Shown here: positions 43,660-52,621 of the stretch, piece by piece
How positions within the stretch are numbered: the first letter of the stretch is position 1
Layout: each line of letters begins with the position of its first letter
Position numbers and translations under genes: made by a program
The notes under the pieces: model-generated
The model's input: the letters and a program-made list of their open reading frames with translations, nothing else
Told to the model about the DNA's origin: nothing
Databases searched by the model: none
Assembly: GCF_002929335.1 (NCBI RefSeq)
Contig: NZ_PJIL01000022.1
Span: 1-60,295 of the forward strand
Direction: 5' to 3'
DNA length: 60,295 nucleotides
Source: Arthrobacter sp. Y81
GTDB lineage: Bacteria; Actinomycetota; Actinomycetes; Actinomycetales; Micrococcaceae

Positions 43660-43698
43660 ACGGCGGCTGCCACACCCTGGGGAAGTGGCGGCCGCCGT
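43660..43698. terminator. Hairpin after monooxygenase copy 2
   Basis: Arms ACGGCGGCTGCCAC and GTGGCGGCCGCCGT pair over 14 positions (one wobble) with an 11-nt loop. It ends the plus-strand hydrolase-monooxygenase transcript. Confidence 0.65.
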
Positions 43699-43757
43699 TC
43701 CGCGTTGGCGGCAATCCGTACTGGGGCGCCCTTGCGGCGGCCCGTTGCACCAAGAAA

Positions 43758-43787
43758 GGGAGGCAAGCCATCGAACGCTTGCCTCCC
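43758..43787 (-). terminator. Intrinsic terminator of the minus-strand hydratase/dehydrogenase operon
   Basis: A perfect 11-bp stem, GGGAGGCAAGC / GCTTGCCTCCC, with an 8-nt loop, followed on the minus strand by CTTTCTTG. It lies 18 nt past the stop of the 3-hydroxyacyl-CoA dehydrogenase gene. Confidence 0.8.
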
Positions 43788-43804
43788 ACACTCGGGCCGC
43801 TTAA

Positions 43805-44683
43805 TTAGGAGTAGTCGTAGAAGCCTTTGCCGGACTTGCGTCCCAGTTCCCCGCGCGCCACCATGTCGCGGAGGATCTGGGGCGGGGCGAAGCGTTCGCC
43901 GAGCGTTTCGTGCAGGTATTCGGCGATTCCAAGGCGGACGTCCAGTCCGACTATGTCCGTGGTTCGCAGGGGTCCGGAGGCGTGCCGGTAGCCGAGCTCC
44001 ATGGCGGCGTCGATGTCCTGCGCACTGGCCACGCCTTCTTCGAGCATCCGCATGGCCTCCAGTGCCAGTGCAACGCCCAGCCGCGAACTCGCGAAGCCAG
44101 GAGCGTCGTTCACCACGATGGGGGTCTTGCCGAGACCGCGGACCCAGCCGGTGGCGGCGTTGGCAAGTTCGGGGGCGGACTGGGGGCCAAGGACGACTTC
44201 TACCAGCGTTGACGCCGGGACCGGATTGAAGAAGTGCAGCCCGCACAGCCGCTCCGGCCTGCCGAGGGTGGCAGCCAGCTTGGTGACCGACAGTGAGGAG
44301 GTGTTGGTGGCGATCCAGGCATCCGCGCCAAGGTGGCGCTCAACGTTGAGCAACGCGGACTGCTTCAGCGTGAAGTCCTCCGGGACGGCTTCGACGACCA
44401 GACCGGCGCTGCCGAAGTCGACGGCGTCCGTCGAGACTGAGAACCGGCCGAGCAGCGAGTCCAGATCCTCCGTTACTGAAGCCCTCTCAATGGCCTTGGC
44501 CAGCGTCCGGGTGACGCGGTCGAGTGCGGCGGCGGCAGCTGCCGCGTCACGTTCGACGACGGTCACCTCCGCTCCGGAAACAAGGAAGGCGTGGGCGATG
44601 CCGGCGCCCATCCGGCCTCCGCCGAGAACACCTACCCTCGTGGGGACGCCGGGGGCTTCGGTCAGGGAAGTGGGGATGGTCAT
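43805..44683 (-). CDS. 3-hydroxyacyl-CoA dehydrogenase (PaaH/Hbd family), copy 1
   Basis: 292 aa. The NAD fold is VGVLGGGRMGAGIAHAF, the catalytic region IATNTSSLSV and GLHFFNPVPASTLVEVV, and the C-terminal dimerisation domain carries TTDIVGLDVRLGIAEYL. Oxidises 3-hydroxyacyl-CoA to 3-oxoacyl-CoA; for a cyclohexanone route the substrate would be 3-hydroxyadipyl-CoA. The start overlaps the enoyl-CoA hydratase stop by 4 nt (ATGA). Paralogue at 49620-50498. Confidence 0.88.
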   Translation of the reverse strand: MTIPTSLTEAPGVPTRVGVLGGGRMGAGIAHAFLVSGAEVTVVERDAAAAAAALDRVTRTLAKAIERASVTEDLDSLLGRFSVSTDAVDFGSAGLVVEAVPEDFTLKQSALLNVERHLGADAWIATNTSSLSVTKLAATLGRPERLCGLHFFNPVPASTLVEVVLGPQSAPELANAATGWVRGLGKTPIVVNDAPGFASSRLGVALALEAMRMLEEGVASAQDIDAAMELGYRHASGPLRTTDIVGLDVRLGIAEYLHETLGERFAPPQILRDMVARGELGRKSGKGFYDYS

Positions 44684-45441
44684 TTGCTGGTTCCTTTGTG
44701 GTTTTTCCGGTCCAGAAACGCCTGCATCCGCTCAAACTTTGCTTCCGATTCAAAGAGGATGCCTTGGGCGAGTTCGTCGATGGCCGGGTGTGCGGATCGT
44801 GGTGCCTGCAGGACACTCTTGGTGAGACGGACAGCAAGCGGATCCTGGGTTTGGATCCGCGCTGCGAGGGCAAAAGCTGCCGGGATGAGCTGGTCTGGGT
44901 CATGCAATTCGGTGACGAGCCGAACAGCCAGCGCCGCTGCACCGTCGAGCACTTTTCCGCTGAGCAGTATTTCCTTCGCCAGGGGCTCGCCCACGAGTTC
45001 CACGAGGCGCCAGCCTGCGCCGGCGGCAGCGAGAATACCGAGGCCTGTTTCGGGATTGCCGATTTTTGCCCGTGGCGTGGCAATCCGGAAGTCCGCTGCG
45101 TAGGCCAGTTCAGCGCCGCCACCGAGCGCAAACCCGTCAACCGCGGCGATCACAGGCATCGGCAACTTGGAGATTCTCTGGAAGAGGCCGGAATTGATGC
45201 CGGCCAGGGCGTCGTCACGGCGCCGTTCGCGGAGCTGGGCGATGTCAGCCCCCGAGGCAAAGATGCCGCCGGAGGGAAGCTGCGTCCCGGAGAGGATGAG
45301 GATTCTGGGCTTCCGCTCCAAATCGGCGCATACGGAATGCAACTCATCGACCATGTGCTGGTCGATGGCGTTGCGGACTTCAGGTCTATTGAGCTCGACA
45401 TGGACGGTCGCGCCCGCGTCGTGGATCTTGATGGTCTTCAC
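44680..45441 (-). CDS. Enoyl-CoA hydratase/isomerase family protein, copy 1
   Basis: 253 aa crotonase fold. Oxyanion-hole segments are IFASGADIAQL and AAVDGFALGGGAELAYAAD; the catalytic Glu lies in GNPETGLGI. Hydrates the enoyl-CoA from the acyl-CoA dehydrogenase. The start is GTG at 45441 with AAAGGTGG upstream. It is first in a two-gene operon with the hydroxyacyl-CoA dehydrogenase, divergent from the aldehyde dehydrogenase. Confidence 0.87.
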   Translation of the reverse strand: MKTIKIHDAGATVHVELNRPEVRNAIDQHMVDELHSVCADLERKPRILILSGTQLPSGGIFASGADIAQLRERRRDDALAGINSGLFQRISKLPMPVIAAVDGFALGGGAELAYAADFRIATPRAKIGNPETGLGILAAAGAGWRLVELVGEPLAKEILLSGKVLDGAAALAVRLVTELHDPDQLIPAAFALAARIQTQDPLAVRLTKSVLQAPRSAHPAIDELAQGILFESEAKFERMQAFLDRKNHKGTSK

Positions 45442-45472
45442 CAGCCCACCTTTGCACCGCCAATTACCCAGC

Positions 45473-45488
45473 GTCCAATACCTAATGG
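45473..45488. promoter_or_regulatory. LysR operator-like element GTCCAATACCTAATGG
   Basis: First of two related elements in the divergent hydratase / aldehyde dehydrogenase promoter region; the partner at 45575-45588 is inverted. Confidence 0.55.
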
Positions 45489-45574
45489 ATGACGAATTAT
45501 TGCAGAATCATAATAACTGGGACGGCGGCCGGGCGATCCGTCATTGATTCAGAAACAACATTGATCATGCTGAG

Positions 45575-45588
45575 AATAAGTATTGGAC
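45575..45588 (-). promoter_or_regulatory. LysR operator-like element, exact inverted copy of 35909-35922
   Basis: AATAAGTATTGGAC on the plus strand is the reverse complement of GTCCAATACTTATT. It lies 68-81 nt upstream of the aldehyde dehydrogenase start. Confidence 0.6.
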
Positions 45589-45655
45589 TGCATAGGCGGA
45601 AGCTGGGATCGTGATTGCTAAGACCAAGGACGCACCACCAGAAAGAGATTCGGCC

Positions 45656-47032
45656 ATGAGCAACTACGCAACCATCAACCCGGCAACCGGAGAACGCGTT
45701 GCCGAGTTCCCGATCCTCACTAACGAGGAAGTCCAGGATGTGCTCAAGCGCGCCTTCACTGAATACCGTTCCTGGCGCTCCACTCCGCTGGCCGAACGCG
45801 CGGAGGTCCTGACCCGCGTCGCCGAACTTCACCGCGAACGCTCCGAGGAACTCGCAGCTCTGCTGACTCTGGAGGTGGGCAAGCCCATCGCCGAGGCCCG
45901 TGGCGAAGTTGCCCTCGTGGCCTCGATCTACGCCTACTACGCGGATAACGCCGAGCGCTTCCTCAGGGATGAACCCCTGGACATCAGCGGCCCAGGTTCA
46001 GCCGTTGTCCGCACCGAGCCCATCGGACCGCTCGTCGGCATCATGCCGTGGAACTTCCCCTACTATCAGGTCGCCCGGTTCGCCGCCCCCAACATCGCGC
46101 TGGGCAACACCGTGATCCTCAAGCACTCGCGCAACTGCCCGCAGTCGGCGCTGGCCATCGAAGCGGTGTTCCGCGATGCCGGGCTGCCCGCGGACGTGTA
46201 CATCAATGCGTTCGTCACCAGCGGCCAGATCGCGACCATGATCGCAGACCCGCGGGTACAGGGCGTCTCCCTGACCGGCTCCGAAAAGGCCGGATCCGCC
46301 GTGGCGGAAGTCGCCGGACGCCATATGAAGAAGTATGTGCTGGAGCTGGGCGGCTCCGACCCGTTCATCGTGCTGCCTGATGCCGATCTGGACAAGGCCG
46401 TCGCCGGCGCCGTGGCGGGCCGGATGTACAACGGAGGCCAGGCCTGCACAGCGTCCAAGCGCTTCATCATCGTCGGCGACATCTACGACGAATTCCTGCG
46501 CCGCTACACCGAGGCCATGGCCAAGATCGCACCGGGCGATCCGACCGATGAGAAGACGACCTTCGGTCCGCTGTCTTCCAAGGCCTCCGTGGACGACATC
46601 GCGGAACTGGTCCAGGACGCCGTCTCCAAGGGCGCGACAGCTGTCACGGGTGGGGACGCACCTAACGAATCAGGCGCTTATTACCCCGCAACGGTCCTGA
46701 CCGGTGTGACGCCCGAAATGCGGGCATACTCGGAAGAGATCTTCGGCCCCGCTGCGGTGGTTTATCGGGTGGACTCTCCCCAAGCTGCCATTGACCTGGC
46801 CAACGACTCACCCTTCGGCCTCTCAAGCTCCATCTACACCGCCGACGTCAAGGCCGCACAGGAGCTTGCCGAACAGCTCGAAACCGGCGCGGTCTGGATC
46901 AACAGCATCAGTCGAAGCGCCCCTGACCTTCCGTTCGGCGGGGTGAAGCGGTCCGGCGTTGGACGTGAACTGGCGCAATACGGAATCAACGAATTCGCCA
47001 ACAAGAAGCTCATCCGGATCCCGTCAGCCTAG
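45656..47032 (+). CDS. Aldehyde dehydrogenase, succinate-semialdehyde-type (omega-oxoacid dehydrogenase candidate)
   Basis: 458 aa. Asn133 is in MPWNFPYY, Glu230 in LELGGSDPF and Cys264 in GQACTASKRF. The family includes succinate-semialdehyde dehydrogenases acting on omega-oxo acids. In this neighbourhood it is the logical ChnE counterpart, oxidising 6-oxohexanoate to adipate or 5-oxopentanoate to glutarate. The ATG at 45656 has a modest AAAGAGA site; an in-frame GTG at 45611 is possible. It is divergent from the hydratase with LysR-like elements between. Confidence 0.85.
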   Translation: MSNYATINPATGERVAEFPILTNEEVQDVLKRAFTEYRSWRSTPLAERAEVLTRVAELHRERSEELAALLTLEVGKPIAEARGEVALVASIYAYYADNAERFLRDEPLDISGPGSAVVRTEPIGPLVGIMPWNFPYYQVARFAAPNIALGNTVILKHSRNCPQSALAIEAVFRDAGLPADVYINAFVTSGQIATMIADPRVQGVSLTGSEKAGSAVAEVAGRHMKKYVLELGGSDPFIVLPDADLDKAVAGAVAGRMYNGGQACTASKRFIIVGDIYDEFLRRYTEAMAKIAPGDPTDEKTTFGPLSSKASVDDIAELVQDAVSKGATAVTGGDAPNESGAYYPATVLTGVTPEMRAYSEEIFGPAAVVYRVDSPQAAIDLANDSPFGLSSSIYTADVKAAQELAEQLETGAVWINSISRSAPDLPFGGVKRSGVGRELAQYGINEFANKKLIRIPSA

Positions 47033-47092
47033 ACCCGCCCGAATCGCTGCCGCTGGCAGAAGCCACCAGCGCGCCCACATAGCTGGCAGCAA

Positions 47093-47120
47093 GGGCCGTT
47101 TTAAGTCCTTAAAACGGCCC
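47093..47120. terminator. 28-bp inverted repeat between aldehyde dehydrogenase and thiolase
   Basis: GGGCCGTTTTAAG / CTTAAAACGGCCC, perfect 13-bp arms with a 2-nt centre. It would terminate the dehydrogenase message or attenuate read-through to the thiolase. Confidence 0.65.
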
Positions 47121-47162
47121 CAGCTGCTGCTTGGTTGGGCCCGACAGACTTTAGAGGAAGTA

Positions 47163-48362
47163 ATGAATCACGCTTTTGTTTACGATGCCGTCCGGACCCC
47201 GTTCGGGAAGTTCGGCGGCGGGCTCGCCGGTGTCCGCCCGGATGACCTGGCCGCGCATGTGATCGGTGAAGCCGTGAAGCGCGCCCCGGCGCTGGACGTC
47301 GAGCGGATCGACGAGGTGGTGTTCGGCAACGCCAACGGCGCGGGCGAGGAAAACCGCAACATTGCCCGGATGGGAACGCTCCTGGCGGGCCTGCCGGTCT
47401 CGATCCCGGGCACCACGGTGAACCGGCTGTGCGGGTCCTCGCTGGACGCGGTGATCATCGCGTCCCGGCAGATCAACACCGGAGACGCGGAGCTGATGCT
47501 GGTCGGCGGCGCCGAGTCGATGTCCCGCGCCCCGTGGGTGCTGCCCAAGACCGAGAAGCCCTACCCGGCCGGGGACATGACCCTGGCCTCCACCACACTG
47601 GGCTGGCGCCTGGTGAACAAGGCCATGCCCAAGGACTGGACCATCTCCCTCGGCGAGGCCACCGAACGCCTCGCCGACAAATACGGGATCACCCGCCAGG
47701 CGCAGGACGAGTTCTCTGCGGCCTCGCACAACCTCGCCGCGGCCGCCTGGGACGAGGGCTTCTACGACAGGCTCGTGACCGTGGTCCCGGGCACGGGCCT
47801 GGTCCGGGACGAGGGCATCCGTCCCGGGTCCTCGGCCGCCAAACTCGCCGGCCTGAAGACGGTGTTCCGGACCGAGGACGGGACCGTCACCGCCGGGAAC
47901 GCGTCCCCGCTCTCGGACGGCGCGTCCGCGGCGTGGCTCGGCTCCGAGAACGCCGCAGCCCTGCTGGGCATGGACCCGCTGGCCCGGATCGCCGGGCGGG
48001 GCGCGCACGCCAACGATCCCCAGTACTTCGGCTACGCCCCCGTGGAGGCCGCGAACAAGGCCCTCGCCAAGGCCGGGATTGGCTGGGACCAGGTCGGCGC
48101 CGTCGAACTCAACGAGGCCTTCGCCGCGCAGTCCCTGGCCTGCATCACCGCCTGGGGCATCGACCCGGCCATTGTGAACAGGCACGGCGGCGCGATCGCG
48201 ATGGGCCACCCGCTGGGCGCCTCGGGCGGCCGGATCCTCGGCACCCTGGCCCGCACGCTGCAGGCCACCGGCCAGCGCTGGGGCGTCGCCGCGATCTGCA
48301 TCGGCGTCGGCCAGGGCCTCGCCATCGTCCTCGAAAACGTCACGGGCTCAGAGACGGGCTGA
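47163..48362 (+). CDS. Acetyl-CoA acyltransferase / beta-ketoadipyl-CoA thiolase family, copy 1
   Basis: 399 aa. The nucleophile is Cys90 in VNRLCGSSLDAV, the His is in AMGHPLGASGG, and the second Cys is in CIGVGQG. Cleaves 3-oxoacyl-CoA with CoA, releasing acetyl-CoA. PcaF/PaaJ relatives take 3-oxoadipyl-CoA, which suits an adipate route. GAGGAA lies before the ATG at 47163; the longer frame to 46959 overlaps the aldehyde dehydrogenase and is not used. Confidence 0.9.
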   Translation: MNHAFVYDAVRTPFGKFGGGLAGVRPDDLAAHVIGEAVKRAPALDVERIDEVVFGNANGAGEENRNIARMGTLLAGLPVSIPGTTVNRLCGSSLDAVIIASRQINTGDAELMLVGGAESMSRAPWVLPKTEKPYPAGDMTLASTTLGWRLVNKAMPKDWTISLGEATERLADKYGITRQAQDEFSAASHNLAAAAWDEGFYDRLVTVVPGTGLVRDEGIRPGSSAAKLAGLKTVFRTEDGTVTAGNASPLSDGASAAWLGSENAAALLGMDPLARIAGRGAHANDPQYFGYAPVEAANKALAKAGIGWDQVGAVELNEAFAAQSLACITAWGIDPAIVNRHGGAIAMGHPLGASGGRILGTLARTLQATGQRWGVAAICIGVGQGLAIVLENVTGSETG

Positions 48363-49619
48363 GCGGTTCCACCCGTGTAAATAGTCGTGAGGCGGATCGG
48401 GAGGGCGTTCGGCTAGGCTCCGTTGTTGTCCCAGTCCTCGCGGCTGACCCGGACCAGCTGGGAAGGCCTGCGGCGCCTGGTCCTTAAAGCGCTCCTGCAG
48501 CTCAAGGACGCGTTGTTCTTCTGCTTCGGCCATGTTCCTTTGCCCCCGGTTCGCTTACCTCGACAAAGTGCTCTCGGATTCGGCTGGTTAGCATCAGCCA
48601 GCCACTCATCGCTTAGCCAAGCGTTGTCGAGGGGAGGTGGTTCGTGATTCATCTGCTCGAGGCATACGGGGTTCCGCCGAATCAGTATCTTCTGAGCCGA
48701 AACCGCTCTCATCCAACGTGGACTCCGTGACGGGAGAATTCGGCGCTCAAGCAGACACTACGTCCGCGGTTCGGAGATACAGGTGAAATCCTCGTCAGCG
48801 GCGTCCGCGCTGTCAGCGCTGGATGGCGCTTTGTGGTCTCGCCACTGACAGGGACCACGATACATTCGGATGCTGGACTCCTCTTCCGATCTCGCCGGTT
48901 CGTCGGATTGCTTCGGCAAGCTATTGCGATGGCACGCTGTATCACACCGAGGCTGGCGCCTTACGAAGGACGTGGGGAAATTGGTATGGCCGGAGGCAGC
49001 CGTTGGGCCCGCGCGATGTCGTCAATGCAGGCGGCTTAGCGAGGAATTCCCTGGTTGGAGTCCCGGGGGAATTCGTTGAGGCGCTGCCATACATTGCAGG
49101 TGTACCTGCGGGTGATGGAGCAGGTAGGCCATGCCCCCATCGAAATCCTGAAAGGGTGAACGGCTTCGAGCTAGAGTACAGGGACCAGGGTCCGACGTTG
49201 AAGCTTGCCGCTAGTCAGCGGGACGGCAATGTTCCGGACCGAGGCCGCGCCGTCGTCCTCGCCTGCTCTGGTCCACCGGACCCCATATGGCAGGCGTGGA
49301 AGCATCCATGATGAGACATGCGGCTACCGCGAGCCTGCGCACCTGGAGCCAATTCGGGCACCGGCAGGCTGCTTCCCAGATGTCGGGTGAGATGGACATT
49401 AGTCCTACCGAAAGGGCCGCCGGACGCCTCACGCGCCTGAGTAGCTTCTGCCGATCCCGCTCTGCGTTTGGTATGGCCCCCTCCCTAACGTTCAGGAGCG
49501 GATTCTGGATTGCCAGCCATTCGCCTCGTCATGACTGATCGAAAAGTGTCGCCGGACCGGACCTGAGCTATTTGCGTGCAACAACGGCAACCCATTCGGG
49601 ACTGTGGGCGGACAGTCGT
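48363..49619. other. 1.26-kb stretch without a convincing intact gene
   Basis: Several frames are open here, but none has a recognisable domain plus ribosome site. A frame at about 48739-49038 (containing GEILVSGVRAVSAGWRF) looks coding in composition and may be a gene remnant. A possible frameshifted small gene lies at 48413-48533. No transposase signature was seen. Confidence 0.5.
48413..48533 (-). pseudogene. Possible small gene with a frameshift
   Basis: From ATG 48533 the minus strand reads MAEAEEQRVLELQERFKDQA, a charged helix, preceded by AAAGGA. The frame then drifts into Pro/Arg-rich sequence, while the neighbouring frame gives QLVRVSREDWDNNGA and a stop at 48413. Joining the two would make a roughly 40-aa protein with better composition than either frame alone. 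One base change in the assembly or a real mutation could explain it. Tentative. Confidence 0.3.
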
Positions 49620-50498
49620 TCACCTCCAGTCGTAGTAGCCCTTGCCGGACTTCCGGCCCAGCTCGCCGGCGGCGACTTTGGCACGAAGGATCTGGGGCGG
49701 TGCGAAACGCTCACCCAGCGTTGAGTGCAGGTATTCGGCGATACCGAGGCGCACATCGAGCCCCACGATGTCCGTTGTCCGGAGCGGGCCCACCGGGTGC
49801 TTGTAGCCCAGGACCATGGCGTTGTCGATGTCCTCTGCGCTGGCCACTTCCTCTTCGACCATCCGCATCGCCTCCAGAGCAATGGCGACGCCAAGGCGGG
49901 ACGACGCGAAGCCGGGTGTGTCCCGGACCACCACAGCGGTTTTGCCCAGTCCGGCCACCCACCGCTTTGCCGCGGCAAGGGTCTCGTCAGAGGTATTTTC
50001 CGTGATGACTACCTCGATCAGCATCGACGCGGGGACCGGGTTGAAGAAGTGCAGGCCCAGGAATTGCTCCGGCCGCGGCATCGACTGGGCAAGCCCGCTG
50101 ACAGACAGTGAAGAGGTGTTGGTGGCAAGGTAGGCGTGTGGAGAAAGGTGGTCGGCCACGGCACTGAGCGCGGCTTTCTTCAGCTTTTCATCCTCGGGCA
50201 CGGCCTCCACGACCAGATCGCAGGACGCGAATTCTGCGTGGTCGACGCTCGTCCCGAACCGCTGGAGGACGTCGTTGCGGTCGCCCGCGATCACGCCGCG
50301 CTTGATCGATGCATCGACGGATGCGACGACGCGTTCGTGCGCGCCGCGGGCGGCTTCCTCGTCACGCTCGATGATGGTCACTTTCGAACCGTGGATGAGG
50401 AACGCGTGTGCGATGCCCGCGCCCATGCGGCCGCCGCCCAGGACGCCGACAGTTGTCGGCAGGAGTGCCGTCGGAGTTGGTTCGTTGCTGATGCTCAC
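49620..50498 (-). CDS. 3-hydroxyacyl-CoA dehydrogenase (PaaH/Hbd family), copy 2
   Basis: 292 aa, the same length as copy 1 and collinear with it. Motifs are VGVLGGGRMGAGIAHAF, LATNTSSLSV, GLHFFNPVPASMLIEVV and TTDIVGLDVRLGIAEYL. It lies 2 nt downstream of enoyl-CoA hydratase copy 2 in a thiolase-hydratase-dehydrogenase operon. The duplicate may handle a different chain length, such as C5 glutarate-derived versus C6 adipate-derived intermediates. Confidence 0.88.
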   Translation of the reverse strand: MSISNEPTPTALLPTTVGVLGGGRMGAGIAHAFLIHGSKVTIIERDEEAARGAHERVVASVDASIKRGVIAGDRNDVLQRFGTSVDHAEFASCDLVVEAVPEDEKLKKAALSAVADHLSPHAYLATNTSSLSVSGLAQSMPRPEQFLGLHFFNPVPASMLIEVVITENTSDETLAAAKRWVAGLGKTAVVVRDTPGFASSRLGVAIALEAMRMVEEEVASAEDIDNAMVLGYKHPVGPLRTTDIVGLDVRLGIAEYLHSTLGERFAPPQILRAKVAAGELGRKSGKGYYDWR

Positions 50499-50500
50499 GG

Positions 50501-51331
50501 CTATTTCTTCCTGTCGAGGAACTGCTGCATACGGTCGAATTTCGCCTGGGATTCGAAGAGGATGCCTTGGGCGAGGGTGTCGATGATGGGGTGGACCTCC
50601 CGCGGTGCGTGGAAGACAGTCTTGGTCAGGCGCACCGCGAGGGGGTCTTGGCGGGCGATGCGTTCTGCCAGTGAGTGGGCCGCCTCCGGGAGTTCCCCTG
50701 GTTCAACGAGTTCGGTGATGAGCCGGGCGCTGAGGCACTCCTCGCCGGTCAGTGTGCGCCCGGCCAGGAGGATTTCCTTGGCCAGTGGCTCACCGACAAG
50801 CTCGCGGAGCCGCCAGGTGGCGCCTGCGGCGGCGACGATGCCCAGCCCGGTTTCGGGGTTTCCGATGCGGAGGCTCGCTGTGCCGATGCGGAAGTCGGCA
50901 GCGTAGGCAAGCTCCGCGCCGCCGCCGAGGGCGAATCCGTCGAGGGCGGCGATGACGGGCATGGGAAGTTTGGCGATCCGGTCGAACAGCGAGGAGTTGA
51001 TGCCGGCCAGGGCGTCCTCACGACGGCGTCCGCGGAGCTGGGCGATGTCGGCGCCGGAGGCGAAAAATGCCTTTGAACCGGTCGCCGCGTCCGCGGGCGT
51101 GCCTGTGAGGATCAGGATTTTTGGTGTTGCTTCCAGATGGGCGCAGACGGCGTGCAGCTCGTTGACCATGATGGCGTCGATCGCGTTGCGCACCTCCGGG
51201 CGGTGAAGGCGGACCAGAAGCCGGTCCTCCCGCTCGCAAAGCTGCAAAGTCGTGAATGCCGAGGCGTCCAGGAGGCCGCCGTAGTCGGCACCCGTTGCAT
51301 CCACGGAGGCGTAAATTTCCTGAGTAGTCAT
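50501..51331 (-). CDS. Enoyl-CoA hydratase/isomerase family protein, copy 2
   Basis: 276 aa. FFASGADIAQLRGRRREDAL, AALDGFALGGGAELAYAAD and GNPETGLGI match copy 1, with an extra N-terminal stretch of about 25 residues. The ATG at 51331 shares one base with the thiolase stop (TAATG), so translation is coupled. Second gene of the operon. Confidence 0.87.
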   Translation of the reverse strand: MTTQEIYASVDATGADYGGLLDASAFTTLQLCEREDRLLVRLHRPEVRNAIDAIMVNELHAVCAHLEATPKILILTGTPADAATGSKAFFASGADIAQLRGRRREDALAGINSSLFDRIAKLPMPVIAALDGFALGGGAELAYAADFRIGTASLRIGNPETGLGIVAAAGATWRLRELVGEPLAKEILLAGRTLTGEECLSARLITELVEPGELPEAAHSLAERIARQDPLAVRLTKTVFHAPREVHPIIDTLAQGILFESQAKFDRMQQFLDRKK

Positions 51332-52557
51332 TACATGCCTTCCAGTAGCAGGGCTGTTCCCTGGCCGACGCCGACGCACATGGTCGCAAGGCCGAGCTTG
51401 CGCCCGTTGCCAGCCAATTCGCGTTCAATGCGTCCGAGGAGAGTTACGACGAGCCGGGACCCGGAGGAGCCGAGCGGGTGGCCGAGGGCGATGGCGCCCC
51501 CGTCCGCATTGACGATGTCTTCGTCGAGTTTCAGTTCGCGCATCACCGCAAGGGACTGTGAGGCGAATGCCTCGTTCAGCTCCACGGCACCCAGGTCACC
51601 AACGGACAGGCCGGCGCGCTTCAGAACCTTGCGCGTGGCAGGGACCGGGCCAATGCCCATGACCTCAGGCGCCACTCCTGCCGAGCTGCCCTCCAGAATC
51701 CGGGCCCGCGGCGTCAGACCGTACCTCTTTATCGCGGCTTCGGAGGCGACGATGATCGCCGAGGCCCCGTCGTTGAGGGAGGAAGCGTTCCCGGCGGTGA
51801 CCACGGAGCCGCCCTTGACGACGGGCCGGAGTCCGGCTAGGACCTCCAGTGTGGTGCCGGGCCGGGGCCCTTCGTCGGTGTCCACGAGTGTGGTGGCACC
51901 CTTGCGTCCGATGATGGTCACGGGGACGATTTCGTCCGCGAATCGGCCGGCACCGATCGCTGCCAGGGCGCGTTCGTGCGAGCGGGCGGCGAAGGCGTCG
52001 CAGTCATCCCGCGACGTGCCGAAGACGCGGGCCACTTCCTCGGCAGTCTCCGGCATAGAGAACGCGGCCTTGCCGTCATGGGAACGCTCGCCGCTCAGGA
52101 ACGCGGGGTTGGTGAAGCGCCAGCCGATGGACGTGTCGAAAACGGCGCCGGGCTTGGCGAAGGCCTTGTCGGGTTTCTCCATAACCCAGGGGGCGCGGCT
52201 CATCGATTCCACCCCACCGGCAACCACGATGTCCGCGGCGCCCGCCTTGACCATGTGGCTGGCCATGATGATGGCAGACAGGCCTGAAGCGCAGAGCCGG
52301 TTGACGGTGATGCCCGGGACACTGTCCGGGTAGCCCGCGAGGAGCCAGGCCATGCGGGCCACGTTTCGGTTCTCCTCACCGGCTCCGTTGGCGTTTCCGA
52401 GGATCACCTCGTCCACCGTCGCGGGATCAATGCCCGCGCGTTCGACGGCGGCACGCATTGTCAATGCCGCGAGGTCGTCCGGGCGCGTCGAGGAGAGAGA
52501 GCCGCCGTAGCGGCCTACCGGCGTTCGGGCGCCACCAATGAGAAAGGCCTCAGCCAT
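51331..52557 (-). CDS. Acetyl-CoA acyltransferase (thiolase), copy 2
   Basis: 408 aa. The nucleophile is Cys89 in VNRLCASGLSAI, the His in ALGHPLGSSGS and the second Cys in MCVGVGQG. It is first in the minus-strand thiolase-hydratase-dehydrogenase operon. It shares GNANGAGEENRN with copy 1, confirming the same subfamily. Upstream is the remnant of an acyl-CoA dehydrogenase that probably belonged to the same operon. Confidence 0.9.
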   Translation of the reverse strand: MAEAFLIGGARTPVGRYGGSLSSTRPDDLAALTMRAAVERAGIDPATVDEVILGNANGAGEENRNVARMAWLLAGYPDSVPGITVNRLCASGLSAIIMASHMVKAGAADIVVAGGVESMSRAPWVMEKPDKAFAKPGAVFDTSIGWRFTNPAFLSGERSHDGKAAFSMPETAEEVARVFGTSRDDCDAFAARSHERALAAIGAGRFADEIVPVTIIGRKGATTLVDTDEGPRPGTTLEVLAGLRPVVKGGSVVTAGNASSLNDGASAIIVASEAAIKRYGLTPRARILEGSSAGVAPEVMGIGPVPATRKVLKRAGLSVGDLGAVELNEAFASQSLAVMRELKLDEDIVNADGGAIALGHPLGSSGSRLVVTLLGRIERELAGNGRKLGLATMCVGVGQGTALLLEGM

Positions 52558-52621
52558 TTGATTTCCGTCCTAGTTCTTGTCAGTCCGAATTACAGTCAGG
52601 GAAGTTAGTAGTGAAGGAGCT

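Noticed and set aside
42730..44229. Plus-strand 499-codon frame overlapping monooxygenase copy 2 and a dehydrogenase
   Set aside because: Arg/Pro-rich product with no domain, out of frame with both real genes.
48823..49311. 162-codon frame as a real gene
   Set aside because: No ribosome site, no domain, and the product composition resembles random GC-rich translation.
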